DNA of 64,000 bases, taken from the NCBI GenBank assembly GCA_028023455.1, contig JAQFVV010012405.1, positions 1,633,677 through 1,697,676 on the forward strand, given 5' to 3'. Positions 46,680 through 59,300 of the stretch are shown piece after piece. A program made the translations under genes and the position numbers. The notes under the pieces are model-generated. The model was not told where the DNA came from. It made no database searches and saw only the letters and a list, made by a program, of their open reading frames with translations. Position 1 is the first letter of the stretch. The number at the start of each line of letters is the position of its first letter. The stretch is from Epiperipatus broadwayi. Lineage: Eukaryota > Onychophora > Udeonychophora > Euonychophora > Peripatidae.

Positions 46680-49600
46680 GGCAAAATACACTAAAGCTGA
46701 TCGAATCCAGATGCTGTGATCCAGAATCTGACCAACATTGAATTCTTTCACCTCTACTCAATGATTTAATACCCTATGGATGACAGTCCTCAACGTACAC
46801 AGACACTCAATTTACTCTCAGTTTAGCAGTCACTCCCGGTAGAACAAGAGACTCATAATTTAACTAATTTATCACTGATTTGGTCAAATATACACACATA
46901 TGGCTAAGTAATTAATTATAGAACTTAACAGACTGATCTACATATATATGAAATGGTGTATGTGCAATTAAATATAGAGTTGGCTAGAATGAATTCATGG
47001 ACAATAAAATATGCAAACGAGTTATAATTTGAAATATGATTAATTTAATAAACAATAGCAAACAATAAATCAAAACACGCCAAATTATATGATGGGAACA
47101 TGAGATATAATGCTCGCAGGCATTAGATAACTGCTGAGATTCATGTTATATATCTCATTATAAGCGTTTCATGTTATATATCTCATTATAAGCGTTTAAT
47201 AATGTGTAGTGCGGTATTGGAATTCATGCCTAAATTAATATGCTAAATTTCTAGCTCTTTTGTAGTCTTCTAGGTCATGCGGAACTGTATAGCCAAAGCT
47301 ATATAACTAACTATCATAACGCTCCTATGGCGTCTATTTAATACAAAGTTAAATTGAGCATGTAATTAGGCTCAGAGATACGCAGGTTGGCATGTTAACC
47401 TAGATTAGGATGTCCACTAATGCTAAATAAGTATTTAATATAAAAGGGGAAAAAACTGGTTTATGATAGGTTTACGTATATCCTCTATGGCACATATTAA
47501 TATAATAATTAGGCAAAAGGTGTGAATGGGTCGTTATTCATGGGCTTCAGTCTCCAAAGACTCGGTTTGCCCTAAGACTGCTCAACTTGCCACGAATAAG
47601 AACATTAGTAGTTGAGGTAGTCGGATAAGCATTATGAATCATCTAGGTCCTTGTGCCCTAGTTCTAAAAGTGTGCTTGAACCCAAACTAAAGTGGATGAT
47701 AGTGACCTCCACCAGCACGTCATCAAGAATCATGTAGCAAGCTGATAAGCGTACATTACATACTTTGTAAGGACACATCCGCAACTTATAAATATATATA
47801 ACGCAATTTCGTAAAATTACATTATCGTGCCTTAAAATTAGATAGCGTCTATTTGCATATCTATATAATCCGGCTCTCAAATTTAGTATTTTAAATATAC
47901 TATTAAGGGACTAAATTAATTTGGTAACCTAGTTTAATATTATCACATGCGTCTCAACATAAATAAATCTAAGGAGGATAAAGCATATTTGCGGGGTAAT
48001 TACGAATAAAATATTAAAATATGCTTTGAGAATATTTCTGTGGCTAGTTCTGATGATATATGAGTTATATATATAAATAGTTATAATTCCTAACTAAAAT
48101 TAAGCAAACTACATAAAATAACTAGATAACTGATTATTGTAATATTAATATCCAAAACTTAATCAGTAAAATAATATGATCTTGAAACAGTGAGTGAGAA
48201 TGAAGAATAATAATTCAATTGTTTAATATTAAATTATAGTGAAGATTTGAAATTATCTTCACAAATCGATAAGCTAAAATTACATTTATAAATACTTGCG
48301 GTTTCGAGTCATTTGGCATATTAAATACACATTATATTAAAATGATAAAATTATAGAATAAATTGAATAGATTTGGAAATAGGCATAAATAGACCGCAGA
48401 AAATTATACATTTAAAATAGATTATTAGGAGTTTTACATTTTAAAAGAATTCAAGTTTTACATTATAAAAGAGAATTCAAGTTTTACAATCAGACAAGAT
48501 TTAGCATTTTACATTCAGGCAAGACTTAGTATTTAACCATCTTCTTTGTAGGTTTTAGTAAAGGTGTTGGTGAAAGCAGATTTAATGAATAGCTAGCTTT
48601 TAAAAGAAGGAAACGAAAGTAACAGTTTATAAACAGAGCTCTGAGAAAAATATACCATTTAGCTGTTTCCATTGCAGTTAGTTTTGAAGCACTTGGGACG
48701 ATAATAAGTTGACACTTGATGATGATGCACAGTTAAGAGATTTTCCCTGGGCTACTTTTGCTGGTTATGGCATTAGATTTCATTGGACCAAAGTTCTCCA
48801 TTCTACGTAAGGAGAGGTGGTGAATTATGGCCTCTACTCGAACATTTTAAGGTGAAACCGATGTGGATTCGGCTTACAGTTCACTTAATATATATACATG
48901 ATCTGCCCTTGGTTAATAAAACTTTATGTATTTATACCTTTTGAAATCTGCCCGCCTGTTATTTTTTTATGTAGCTGAAAAATCCATTTAATTATTTTAG
49001 CAAAACATTTAATTATTAGAACCGATAGAAAAACTCATTTATTTTTTTGAAAAACAATTTTAGTGATAACAAAGTAATTTAGATTGTTTTCCTGCTTATT
49101 TTGTGGTCAACATTTTATATTTCAAATAACATCCACGCTATTTTAGGACTAAATGCGTGACCTACATTAAATCTGTTTACAAAATCGAATGTTATTTTGA
49201 CAAAATTACCTTAGTAATTAGCAGAAAACATTTTATAACCATATGTGGCAGAATAAATGCAGAATAACAGGAAATATGTGTACGCGATTTCAATAATACA
49301 ACAATAAAGTTGCTAAATAATTTAACTAAAATATTTCTTAAACGAGAAATATTTATAAAATGAATATATATATATCTGTAATATATATACCATTAACATA
49401 AATAATTTAGACTAAAATATTTCCTAAATTAGAAATATCTATAAAATTGATACATATCTGTAATCTATACATATTCAATTAAATTACAGATGTACTGCTC
49501 GCATATATATATACGTGATTCTGCATATATAATAACCCAATGTTATTTAAATGGGTACTCTGGGAGGGTTCAAACCTGGCTTATAGATAGATGTGTGGGT
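46680..49600. mobile_element. ~2.9-kb insertion inside the Gypsy-2 integrase, noncoding
   Basis: It separates the integrase N-terminal part from its core at ~49700. Content is AT-rich with palindromic ATATATAT tracts. The stretch 48780-48960 looks like an LTR end (a less AT-rich segment, TTAATAAAACTTTATG poly(A)-signal-like sequence, then a T-rich tail). A 28-bp duplication lies at 47141-47196. Exact boundaries were not found and no coding motif was seen. Confidence 0.4.
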
Positions 49601-49639
49601 AAAATAAGTGAAATGGGCAGATGGATGAAACTGACAGTT

Positions 49640-50345
49640 TCATTACCAAATACCCCAAGCTGATACTAAAAATTCAATTAAGGTATTGGATACCCTCCAT
49701 TCAATTAAGGTATTGAATACCCTCTAATTCCTGATGGTAGGAAATCCTAAGACCATTTTAACTGATCATTGTACCCCTTCTCATATACAATGAATGGAAA
49801 AAAATGGCTGGAGAAATCTTGAATAAAATGTGCTAATCCCCATTAAGAATCCACACTCAAACCCATGTGAATGCATCATGTGGGAGCTTGGATGTTTGTT
49901 TAGGACCTACTGAGAGGAAGAGCATAAGGGTGGGTAAAGCAGATAAAATGTGTAGTCAACTATATCAATTGGAACATAACTGAATAGACTGGATTCATGC
50001 CCATCTAACTATACTTTAATCAATTCACACTTGCACTATTTACAAAATACCAACCTATGGCTACTCAACCCAAAATAGATCAATGAAAGGATATGCTAAA
50101 GACATGAATGACTCCCCACAATGGCAAGTCGTATGTTGGAGATAGAGTTCTGATAAAAACTCCACACCAAAGTAGACTGCAGGCAAATAAATAAAATACC
50201 ATAAGTTCTACAATATGTATGAAAGAACATACCATTGTTAAGCAAACAGGTCCTAATGCATTTGGGATAAATTAGGAAGGAAAGATTTGGGGCACATATA
50301 CTGCCTATATCTTAAAAGCCTACTTTGACTGCTTATAACCGATGA
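49640..50345 (+). pseudogene. Gypsy-2 integrase core and C-terminus
   Basis: PKTILTDHCTP near 49750 is the second-D motif of the D,D-35-E core (I-L-T-D-H-G-T-Q). NPHSNPCE is reflected as HTQTHVNASCGSLDVCLG with the E region altered. INWIHAHLTI and IVKQTGPNAFGIN/KIWGTYTAYILKAYFD near 50240-50340 form the end of the protein. A 28-bp tandem duplication precedes it (49672-49727). Stops and shifts throughout. Confidence 0.65.
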
Positions 50346-51029
50346 TGGTCCAACAAATTAATCATATAGCTAAAGAATAAAAGGAACCACCAAGCAATGT
50401 ATAAATGCAATATAAATCACAAAAAATAAAGACAACAGGTGATTAATGGGGGGTGTAATATATGACTAGGGATATTAAGTTTGATAGGGGTATTCTCCAA
50501 TTTATGCTCAAACAATTATTGGAACACCTTGAGATTAACTGAAACAGAAATCAATTTATACCAATAAATGGATATTTAGCTAGACCTTCATGAATCCAGT
50601 AAGTCTTAAAAAGGAGCAGGAAGATTAGCAAATAAACCTATATGCCGTCTATAACAGACAGATTGACAGGTAAGTCTTGACCATAAAACCATCAAAGCCC
50701 CTAAGTGTGGATCACCCCACAAATGAATTGGTCTAGCCACAAGAGAGATGATTAGTGCTCCAAATCAGTTGTAATAAAAAAAGCAATCAAGAAATAGGAA
50801 TAACAACCCTTCATCCAATCCAAAAATAGCCCTATACTAGAAGCACACCAACACACTTATGGGTATTAAAATTTTTAGCCATAACTTAAAATTTTAACCT
50901 TGGGTATTTTGTTATTTTTTTTATTAATAAATATCAAAAAATAATTTTATAATTGGTTATTTTTTTTTAAAAAAAAATAAAAAAAAAAATTTTTTTTTAA
51001 AATTTAAAAACAAAAATTTCTTGTAGAAG
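50346..51029. other. Gypsy-2 3' noncoding region
   Basis: No coding motif. It contains poly-T/poly-A runs at 50960-51000. The first ~230 bp expected of the right LTR are not recognisable here, so the LTR start appears deleted or replaced. Confidence 0.45.
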
Positions 51030-54000
51030 AAAAACTTATTAGAGATCAGTCACATATATATTTACATAAACAATGAACTAAATGACAATATTTTACATCA
51101 TTAGACAAGACAGACTTGGTAGACATCATAATGACCTAATGTCAAGTCAGTCACTAGGTAATGAGATTTGGAAGGTGAAAACAGAATTTTATTTTGTAAT
51201 CTTATTTTACTGTCGAACAATATAACACATGTAACAATAAGCATATATATATATATCTCGATGAAAAATGAAATGAAAGATTACTGAACAATGGGAATCG
51301 AGGGCAGTATAAAGATGAACTCAGTTGATTTCTGTCATCTTTTTACTTTATGCAAAAGATCACACGGGCTGTAGAATACCAATGTCAGAAATAAAATGTT
51401 CAATTATCAGAGAATATGGATGACTTATTTGAACAGTCCAAATTATTAGTCTAATCATCATGACAGAAATATTAAAAAACTACAGCTAATAATTAAATAA
51501 AAAAAAGTTTTAATAGATTTGTGTAAGTGAATAAAATTAGTCAAGTCAATTTAAATAGATATTCAAAGTAAAATGATTACACAATTATTTCAATGTGAAT
51601 AAAAATCAAGAAATAAATTGACATATATATAAATGGAATAATTCATTTCTTATAAAACTTTTCAAGTGCCAAATAGTTAATCAAGAAAAGTTAAATATTT
51701 TATGAAGTGCAAAATGATGTACTCCAGCTAATTTAATATTATCATGAGACTGAAGTGTTGTTAATCCTGATCATAGGAGATATGATGACTTAATGTTCAT
51801 CTATATATAATGCCTGCTTAAACATCAAACACCTGTCTCAAACCTCAGAATGGATATAGAATGAAAATAACATGAAGGAAATAACATCAGTACAAGCAAG
51901 CAGCCAAAAATTTCCCATGAGCAATGCATTACTTGCCGAGGAAGGACTGTAACAGTTATGAAGTGCACCCATGAGTAACAGTACTTGCCAAATTCTTGAA
52001 CTCTATTCTGAATAATTCGAGGAAAGCTTTAAATTGCTATGATTTTTTTTATATACACCTGGGTCTCGTTTTATGCAGATTATTTTAATGCGATTTTGAA
52101 GTTATGCGATTCATGTTTCTTCTTAATATTTTTCATATTTCCCTACATTTATTAGATATCAAGAAATTTAAATTATTAATAACTTATTTTGACTTGAAAT
52201 CCTTTTTTTTTTTTTTCAAAAATATAACGTTATATTAGCAGCTAACGTGAATATGGCCTGAAGCTGTATTTAGAATAAATAACCTACTTATACTAATGAG
52301 TAAATAATAATAATAGATTTATACTTACATATAAAAATATCGCAATAAATATTCAAAAATTTTAAACTTTTAAAACATATTTTGTTAAGTATAACAAATA
52401 AATAATGTAGATTTTTAAAATAAATAACGTTTATAAACTGAAAATATTTCTAATGATAATGTATAATCTTTTTGTTTGATTGCGATCTCATTTTTTAAAT
52501 ATAGAAACAAAATGTGAACATTTAAAATTTATTTCAGTAGTAAAAATCAGTTGTCAACAGAAACTATTAACACAGCACAAGACTGAAATTGGCACTAGTT
52601 GTGTAAATGGGATGGAGCAGAATATGGGAAAACTTAGAGTGGGGAATGGAAAATAAAGTGGCTATCAAGTTTCTCTGGGCATAATTGCTGAGAGATTCTT
52701 GACTTCGTTCAAGGAGAAGCTACATCACATCGACGAATCTGATTTTCTTACTAGTTTACAAACGAACCGCATAATGATTAAAATACGTATGAAAAAATGT
52801 CAAATTAAATAAAAATGTCAAATTAATAAAAAAAAGTAAAAAAAGTTTGTCTTGTACTAATTTTTTTCAAATATTTTTTATTAGTCATACTTTATTTCTT
52901 TATTTTTTTAATGTGAATTTTAAAGTATTTTTTCCTTGTTGCTTTGCTTTTATGTGAGGTAAATTAAGTATTTTTGTGCGATTTTTTTTAATGCGGGTTT
53001 TCTGTGGAACCTATCTACCGCATAAAACGAGAGCCAGATGTATTTGTAGTTTTGTTTTAATTTCACTTACCTACCACTTGGAACAGTCCATTGTAGCTAG
53101 AATCATGAAAGCACAGGGGGGAAAATTGATAAGTTCAATTTTTTTTATTGAATAAAATTTAGGTTAACTTCCCTGCAATGACATGCACAGGATTGTCATC
53201 TTTAAGGCAATATGGAATGAGGTAAGATTTTACTTGATATTGATCCATATTAAAACCATACACTCCAATAAGACAGAGTTTTTGTTTATATTTGTTTACT
53301 CATATGAATGACCAATCTTCTTGAGTGAATGTTCACCTCTATATATTGTAGGAAACTTATACATAGTCGGGGGGGGGTTCCACAAAGTGAACGGAATCTC
53401 TACCATTGGAAATGAAAACTATGGAGCTAACGCATACATCTGTAAAAAATATTGTAAATAGTCAGCTAGCTTCACATTCATTATAGTGATGAACAAATAA
53501 TTCTTCCTTTGTTATATCTTTTCTACTTTGTGAATATCTTTAGGGTTTCAGCATGTATATCTATCATGGAAAAGGTTTGGTTAATAAATGTTTGCCAATA
53601 TGGGAGATACATATTTGACACACATACATGTACATATATATTATTTTCTTTTTTTTATCATGTTAAAAGACTGGAATTTTTATTTTGTTAGGCAAATAAA
53701 TCTTGTTTAATTGATTTTCATTAAATAGTCTCTAGTTTATCAAAGTTATTTATCCAACCATCAATTCATAACCAGATATATATGTACCCCCACACACGCT
53801 TTCTTTTACATCATAATACTATAATATGGTTAGGTGAATCTCACACTTAATTGCAATCCATACCATGATGCATCAGTCATTGCTGTTTAGAAAAAATTCA
53901 ACCCTGAAGAGAGCTGAAGGCAACATTCTCCCTGGGTTCGAATTTCAAGTCGTAATGGAATCAGAAAGAGGGATGAGATACAGATGAACTAACATAAATT

Positions 54001-54165
54001 GTGTCTGAATTTAATGAATAAACCTAGAGCTAGCCCGTTGGAGGTAGACATGATCATCAGTTAGGTATCTCACTATGTCAGGCACACCATCCTACCCAAA
54101 GACACTATATCTGACCATAGTTAGATTGCCCCCCCCCTTTTTCTGGTGAAAAAACGACCATTACA
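51030..54165 (+). repeat. Gypsy-2 right LTR, 5'-truncated, with nested DNA transposon
   Basis: Aligns to 35160-36308 and then 40349-41190, so it bridges the 4-kb insertion of the left LTR. It is itself interrupted by 52056-53040, where the left LTR (~36080) is continuous. It ends GACCATTACA at 54165 followed by TTAC. Confidence 0.8.
52056..53040. mobile_element. Tigger/pogo-like terminal-inverted-repeat DNA transposon, non-autonomous
   Basis: 985 bp with 23-bp inverted ends: CACCTGGGTCTCGTTTTATG CAG at left, and on the other strand at the right CATCTGGCTCTCGTTTTATG CGG (20 of 23 match). TA flanks both ends (52054-52055 and 53041-53042), fitting TA target duplication of Tc1/mariner/pogo elements. 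Inner subterminal sequences repeat the theme (ATGCGATTTT, TGCGATTTTTTTTAATGCGG). No transposase reading frame was seen. The left LTR shows the empty site. Confidence 0.75.
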
Positions 54166-54601
54166 TTACAAAGGTTATAATCTCAATATAAAAACACTTT
54201 TAAGATTAAATTTATGAGCATTAGGTGTTAATGATTTAGGGCATATATCCCCTCACACTTGGATGGGTTTAACTAATATTTTATAATTTAATTGAGTACT
54301 TTCACGCTGAATGTATAAATCTAAAAACTTTATGCCTTTGAGATTATCATTTTCTATAGTCCATTTTAATGAGAACATATGTATAAGGTCATGCTGTATT
54401 TCCTTAATTTGTGCCTCTGGGTCACAAATAAAGACATCATCAATATATCACATGATCACCATTTTATATGCCTGCTCATAACTTATTAAACAGGCAAAAC
54501 TCTCCATACAGTAGTGCCACTCAATGCAAGCCAGAGTAATCAATGGATGCCAGAAGGCTTGTACATAAAATCCCTATCTAGTGTCTAATCCAATATCCCC
54601 A
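54166..54601 (-). pseudogene. PLE-1 left arm, proximal part (5' terminal segment and RT C-terminal part)
   Basis: On the - strand it starts at 54601 with TGGGGATATTGG, runs through the terminal segment to ~54496, then directly into YIDDVFICDPEAQIKEIQHD, LIHMFSLKWTIENDNLKGIK and FLDLYIQR, the Penelope-like RT catalytic Y-x-D-D and following motif. It continues at 34912 beyond Gypsy-2. A large 5' part of the RT is absent. Confidence 0.75.
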
Positions 54602-54739
54602 GTATGGGTGCTGAACTGAGTTCAGACCCATATGACTATATAAGCTAATGAGCTTAGATTGATAATATTTTTGTGTTTTAAATTTGATTCTCCTAGTTTA
54701 GTAATTGAGATAAAAGGTGGCTGCTAGGGGGTTGCATTA

Positions 54740-55930
54740 GATCCTAAGATCTAGATGCAGTGCTCTCAGATCCAAGGCTCCTCCCTGACAAAGGACAAAA
54801 GCCAGAAACTAGTCTGGGGATATTGGATGAGTAGACACTAGATAGGGATTTTATTCATAAAGCTTCTGGCATCCACATTACTCTGGCTTGCACTGAGTGG
54901 CACTACTATATGGAAAGTTTTGCCTGCTTAATATATGACATTTGAGATTTTATTTGAGTATTTAGGCATAAAGTTTTTAGATTTATATATTCAGAACAAA
55001 ATTACTCCAATTAAATTACAAAATGTTAGTTAAACCCATCCAAGTGTGAGGGGATATATGCCCTAAATCATCAATACCTAATGCTGATAAATTTGCAGGC
55101 CTCAAAGCATTTTTACATACAAATTATAAACTTTGTAAATTAGAATTGGATCAAAAAACTAATATTGAAATATACATGAATGATTTATGAAATATTGGAT
55201 ACAAAGATTCAGCTCTGATTCACATCTTTAAAACATTCTATGCTAAAATTAGAAACAGATCTACTCAAGATGATAAAAAACCTTAAGTATCACTTTCATA
55301 CATACTGGGTGATACCTACAGTATAAACAAAATCTGCACTTAAATGTACAGTTGGTATTCACACCCTCCTGTCCTGAATTGCCTGATTAACAATACGAAA
55401 GCTAAGCTGACCCCAGAGCAGGTTTCCCATGTTGTGTATAAAGTGCATGCACCAACACAAATATTAGTGCATTTATTTTGTAGAATCTCATGCTAATCTC
55501 TCTACAAGAATTGTGCAGCACAAATACCAATACAATCGATCTAAGACTAATATGGATATTAAATCTATTTTCCTTGAACAAGAGTCTAAACATGGTCATA
55601 GCTTTGAATCTACATCTCCCAGTATTTTCTGCATGAAAGAAATGATACCAAGTAAAGTTAAAGAGACATGTTACATTGTCGACAACTTAAATGCTATCAA
55701 TAAGAAAAAATCCTGTGCCTCCCTATCAAAAAAAGTGGCTAATTTAAATCAATTCATTTTTGTCTTATAATACAATTTTATGTCACTTTTGTGATTCTTC
55801 TATAAATCTCACAATTTTTTTTGGGATAATTATAACTACGAATATGATTACCAGTTAGTCAGAGGAATGCTCTATATACTATGTTGTTAAAGTATTACAC
55901 AAGCTTTTCTTTGTATATATATATTTTGTA
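54740..55930 (+). pseudogene. PLE-1 right arm (terminal segment, RT end, GIY-YIG, 3' end)
   Basis: Head-to-head partner of the left arm. Terminal segment 54740-54925 with a degraded hammerhead core, then FLGIKFLDLYIQNK-type RT thumb sequence (54945-55020), a linker with stops, VVYKVHAPT near 55425 (GIY strand) and HKYQYNRSKTNMDIKSIFLE with HGHSFESTSPSIFC (55513-55770). One frameshift inside the GIY-YIG domain. The tail to ~55930 matches 34130-34290 in inverse. Confidence 0.78.
54785..54814 (+). ncRNA. Hammerhead-like core in PLE-1 right arm, core G lost
   Basis: CTGACAA (54785-54791), 13 nt, GAAAC (54805-54809), TA, GTC (54812-54814): same spacing as the two copies at 19.4 kb. CTGACAA has A where the hammerhead core needs G, so this copy should be inactive. 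Its stem II (GG...CC) suggests the ancestor had GGC/GCC. Confidence 0.45.
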
Positions 55931-56389
55931 TGTATTTATTTTTTTGAATTACATTTTTCCAAGAAAAATTTTAAAAAAATTGGAATTGACTTAGGGCAAA
56001 TTCCTGTCCATTTCATATATTCTTGTTGTTGCAGCTGTTATTAATGTGATTATTCACTTAATATAATAATATAGATGTGTTGCTTACAAACATGCATTAA
56101 CCAGCATTGTGAATTTATTGGCTTTTTGCCTCCGAATTTAAGATCAAGAAATGTCATAATTTTCTTCTCAGTTGCCCAATAACTCTTATGTGAAATATCA
56201 GTTGAGTTTTTTTGAAGGCAGGATGAATGTGTGAATGAAAAAAAGTTTTTTCTAATAGATATTTACAATCATGACAGACAAAAATAAATCATGGCCTTTA
56301 TTCCCAGGAAGCTGTAAAATTGCCAACCAAGGCAGTAGCTAGTGCCAAAGGCAGAGTGTTAAGAATCCCTGATTGCAGATCCAGGCTGC

Positions 56390-59300
56390 TGCTGATGACA
56401 TTTTATTTATGTACTTACAACTGCAGAATACTTTCAAGTAAAGGAAGATTGCTTGAATTGGAAGAACTGTCTCATATTAAGTGGGATGTTAGTGGACTTT
56501 GCGAAGTTAGAAGAAAAGGTCAAGAGATAATTGATTTAAAAAGTAGACGTACTATGCTTTAAAGGCATAATACTAGAAATATAAATGGAGTAGGGTACAT
56601 TATAAATAAAGTGAAACAACAACATTGTGGAGATTGATGGTGTATCAAACAATAACAGGTTATTCAACTTTGGAAGTATAAATGGAGTAGGATACATTAT
56701 AAATAAAAAGTGGAAGAACAACATTGTGGAGATTGATGGTGTATCAAACAATAACAAGTTATTCAACTTAATAGCAGACACCAAATGCAGATAATTCAGA
56801 TTTATGCTCCAACAAGTTCTTATAATGATGAAGTAGAGGATTTTTATATCGATATACAAAAGGCTTTTGATCAGACCAAACATTTTAAGATTATTATGGA
56901 GATATGCTAGAGTTAATAAATAATTGAAAGATCGAAGTGCTATTGGTAAATTTGATTATTGTAATAGAAATGAGAGAGGACACAGACAACTGGGGTTTGC
57001 CATCAGATTTATGCTCCAAGTTCTTATAATGATGAAGTAGAGGATTTTTATATGGATATACAAAAGGCTTTTGTTTAGACAAACATTTAAAGATTATTAT
57101 GGAGACTTTAATGCTAGAGTTAATAAATAATTGAAAGATCAAAGTGCTATAGGTAAATTTGATTATTGTGATAGAAATGAGAGAGGACACAGACAACTGG
57201 GGTTTGCCGAAAAAACCACAACTTTATATTATGAATTCTTTTCTTGAGAAAAATGTTAAAAGGAGATGAACATGGAAGCATCCAAATGAAGATATAGAAA
57301 ATAGATATTTCAATGTTGTAATGTTCTAAATAAATTTAACACAGGAAATAATCATCAAGTAGTGAGATGTAAGATACATGTAAATGCAAAACTAGAGAGG
57401 CCAAAATTATTAAGAAAAATAATATTCAAAGTTGATATTCCTAATCTTCAGAAACATTCCAATGAATTCAAATTAGAGTTTGCAAATCGTTTTCAAATAT
57501 TAACAGACTTTGAACATGATTTGGATCTGAATGAAATCAATAGAAAAATAACCAATACAGTTTTAAAAACTGCAACAAATATAGCTGGTAGAAAAAAGCA
57601 ATTTATTAGTAAAATTTCTACACAGACTACAGAATTTATGAAGAAAGAATGTGAAATATATAAAAATGATGCATTAAGAAGGATTATATATCCCGAATTT
57701 TGTAAAATGGTATGAAAAAGAGTGGATAATGATATAAGAAAGTATAATTGTGAACTAGCAAAGAAAGATATAGAATACAATAAAAGTTTTCAGAGTGTAA
57801 AACAGTATTTTGGTGTTAGTAGGAAACTTATTTCTGCAATGAGAAAAAAAGATGGAACTTTTACTCAAAAAGACATCATGAAATATGTACAAGTTTCTAT
57901 CAAGAAATATATAGTAATAAGGAACAATTCCAAAAAATCTTGAGCTGAGTCAAGCCACTATGAAAAGATATAACCATATAGATATATTCTAACTTAATAG
58001 CATTGAGTTAACTTTCAATGAATTCTCAACAGAATCATAGTGCAAAATTAATTAACTAATTATACTGGGAGCAGGATGAATATATAGTTTATAAAATATG
58101 AAAATTATTGCAGTGAGAAATATAAATTACAAATATCAGATGTTCCATTTTATTGGCAAAGAGACGCAAGATTTTTTTCCTGTTGATTGAATTATGGTCT
58201 CTTGCAATAAGCATGCCTCCTCGAACTATCTCTTATGATTGTTGCTCTCTGTAATGTTAGAAGGCAAAAACATACCCTGTAGCTATACCTTTTCACAGAG
58301 GCTTGAATCAGCTCAAGTTTTTTTGGAATATTTACTATGTGGAAAGAGTTAAATCTTAAATAATTACATTAATAAAGAACAAGGAAAAATATTTTCTCCA
58401 ATTATTATTATCTTCTGAATTGTCTAGGATTTTAAATGGAGAAGTGAGACATAAAGTTAAATTTATAACGGAAAAGCTCCAGTTAAAGATGGAATTAAAA
58501 CTGATATCTTGAGAGAAGGTGAATAGAATTTTTTTTGGTAAAGTTATATATTAAATGTCTAAATGATAAAGATGAACCAGTTGATTGGACTGCTAATTAA
58601 TATTTTAAAAAGATGATAAAAAAAGATATTAGAATTTACAGACCTATCAGTATTTTATCAGTTTTAAACAAAATTTTTACCAAGACAAATTAAGACTTGC
58701 CTACAGAGAACTTTGGATTTCAGGCAACTAAAAGAACAAACTGGATTTAAATGTGGTTTAGCACAGTGGATCATATCCATGTATTGAAAGAAGTTATAGA
58801 AAGAACCTATGAATATGAATTTGTCATTATGCTTTGGATTTGTAGATTATGAAAAGGTATTTGATTAAAGAATTAGATCATTAAGATATAAACTCAGGAT
58901 ACTTTCATATTCTGAAGAATATTTATAAAAATGCAACAGTAACAATTATATTACATGATAGTAAGAAGATTAATTTTGAAAAAGGTGTATAACAGGGTGA
59001 GTCCATATCCCCAAAACTCTGCAAAACATATTTAGGGGATTAAAATAGGAAGCTAAATAAGAATAAGTAAATGATGATTATTTGAGTCATTTAGATTTTG
59101 AAGATGTAGTTGTTTTTGTCAATAATGCTTCTAGAAATGTTGCAAGATTTATCAAATGAAAGTAAAAAAAGACTAAATATAAACAATAAAAAGACTAAAG
59201 TAATGATGAGTTAGAAGTTAACAACTACAAATATCTTGGTCAGATTATAACTACAGATGGAAACATAATAGATGAAATTAATCATAGAATTAGGAAATAT

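Larger units (their letters stand above)
34913..54165 (+). mobile_element. Gypsy-2: Ty3/Gypsy LTR retrotransposon with three nested insertions
   Basis: Left LTR begins TATAAGGGTTGC and right LTR ends GACCATTACA; the flanks are TTAC at 34909-34912 and 54166-54169, a 4-bp target duplication. The uninterrupted PLE-1 sequence at ~55130 (TTTGTAAATT on the other strand) confirms the empty site. Internal order: primer binding site, gag, protease, RT/RNase H, integrase. All reading frames are broken. Nested inside: 36309-40348, ~46680-49600 and 52056-53040. No envelope gene was seen. Confidence 0.8.
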
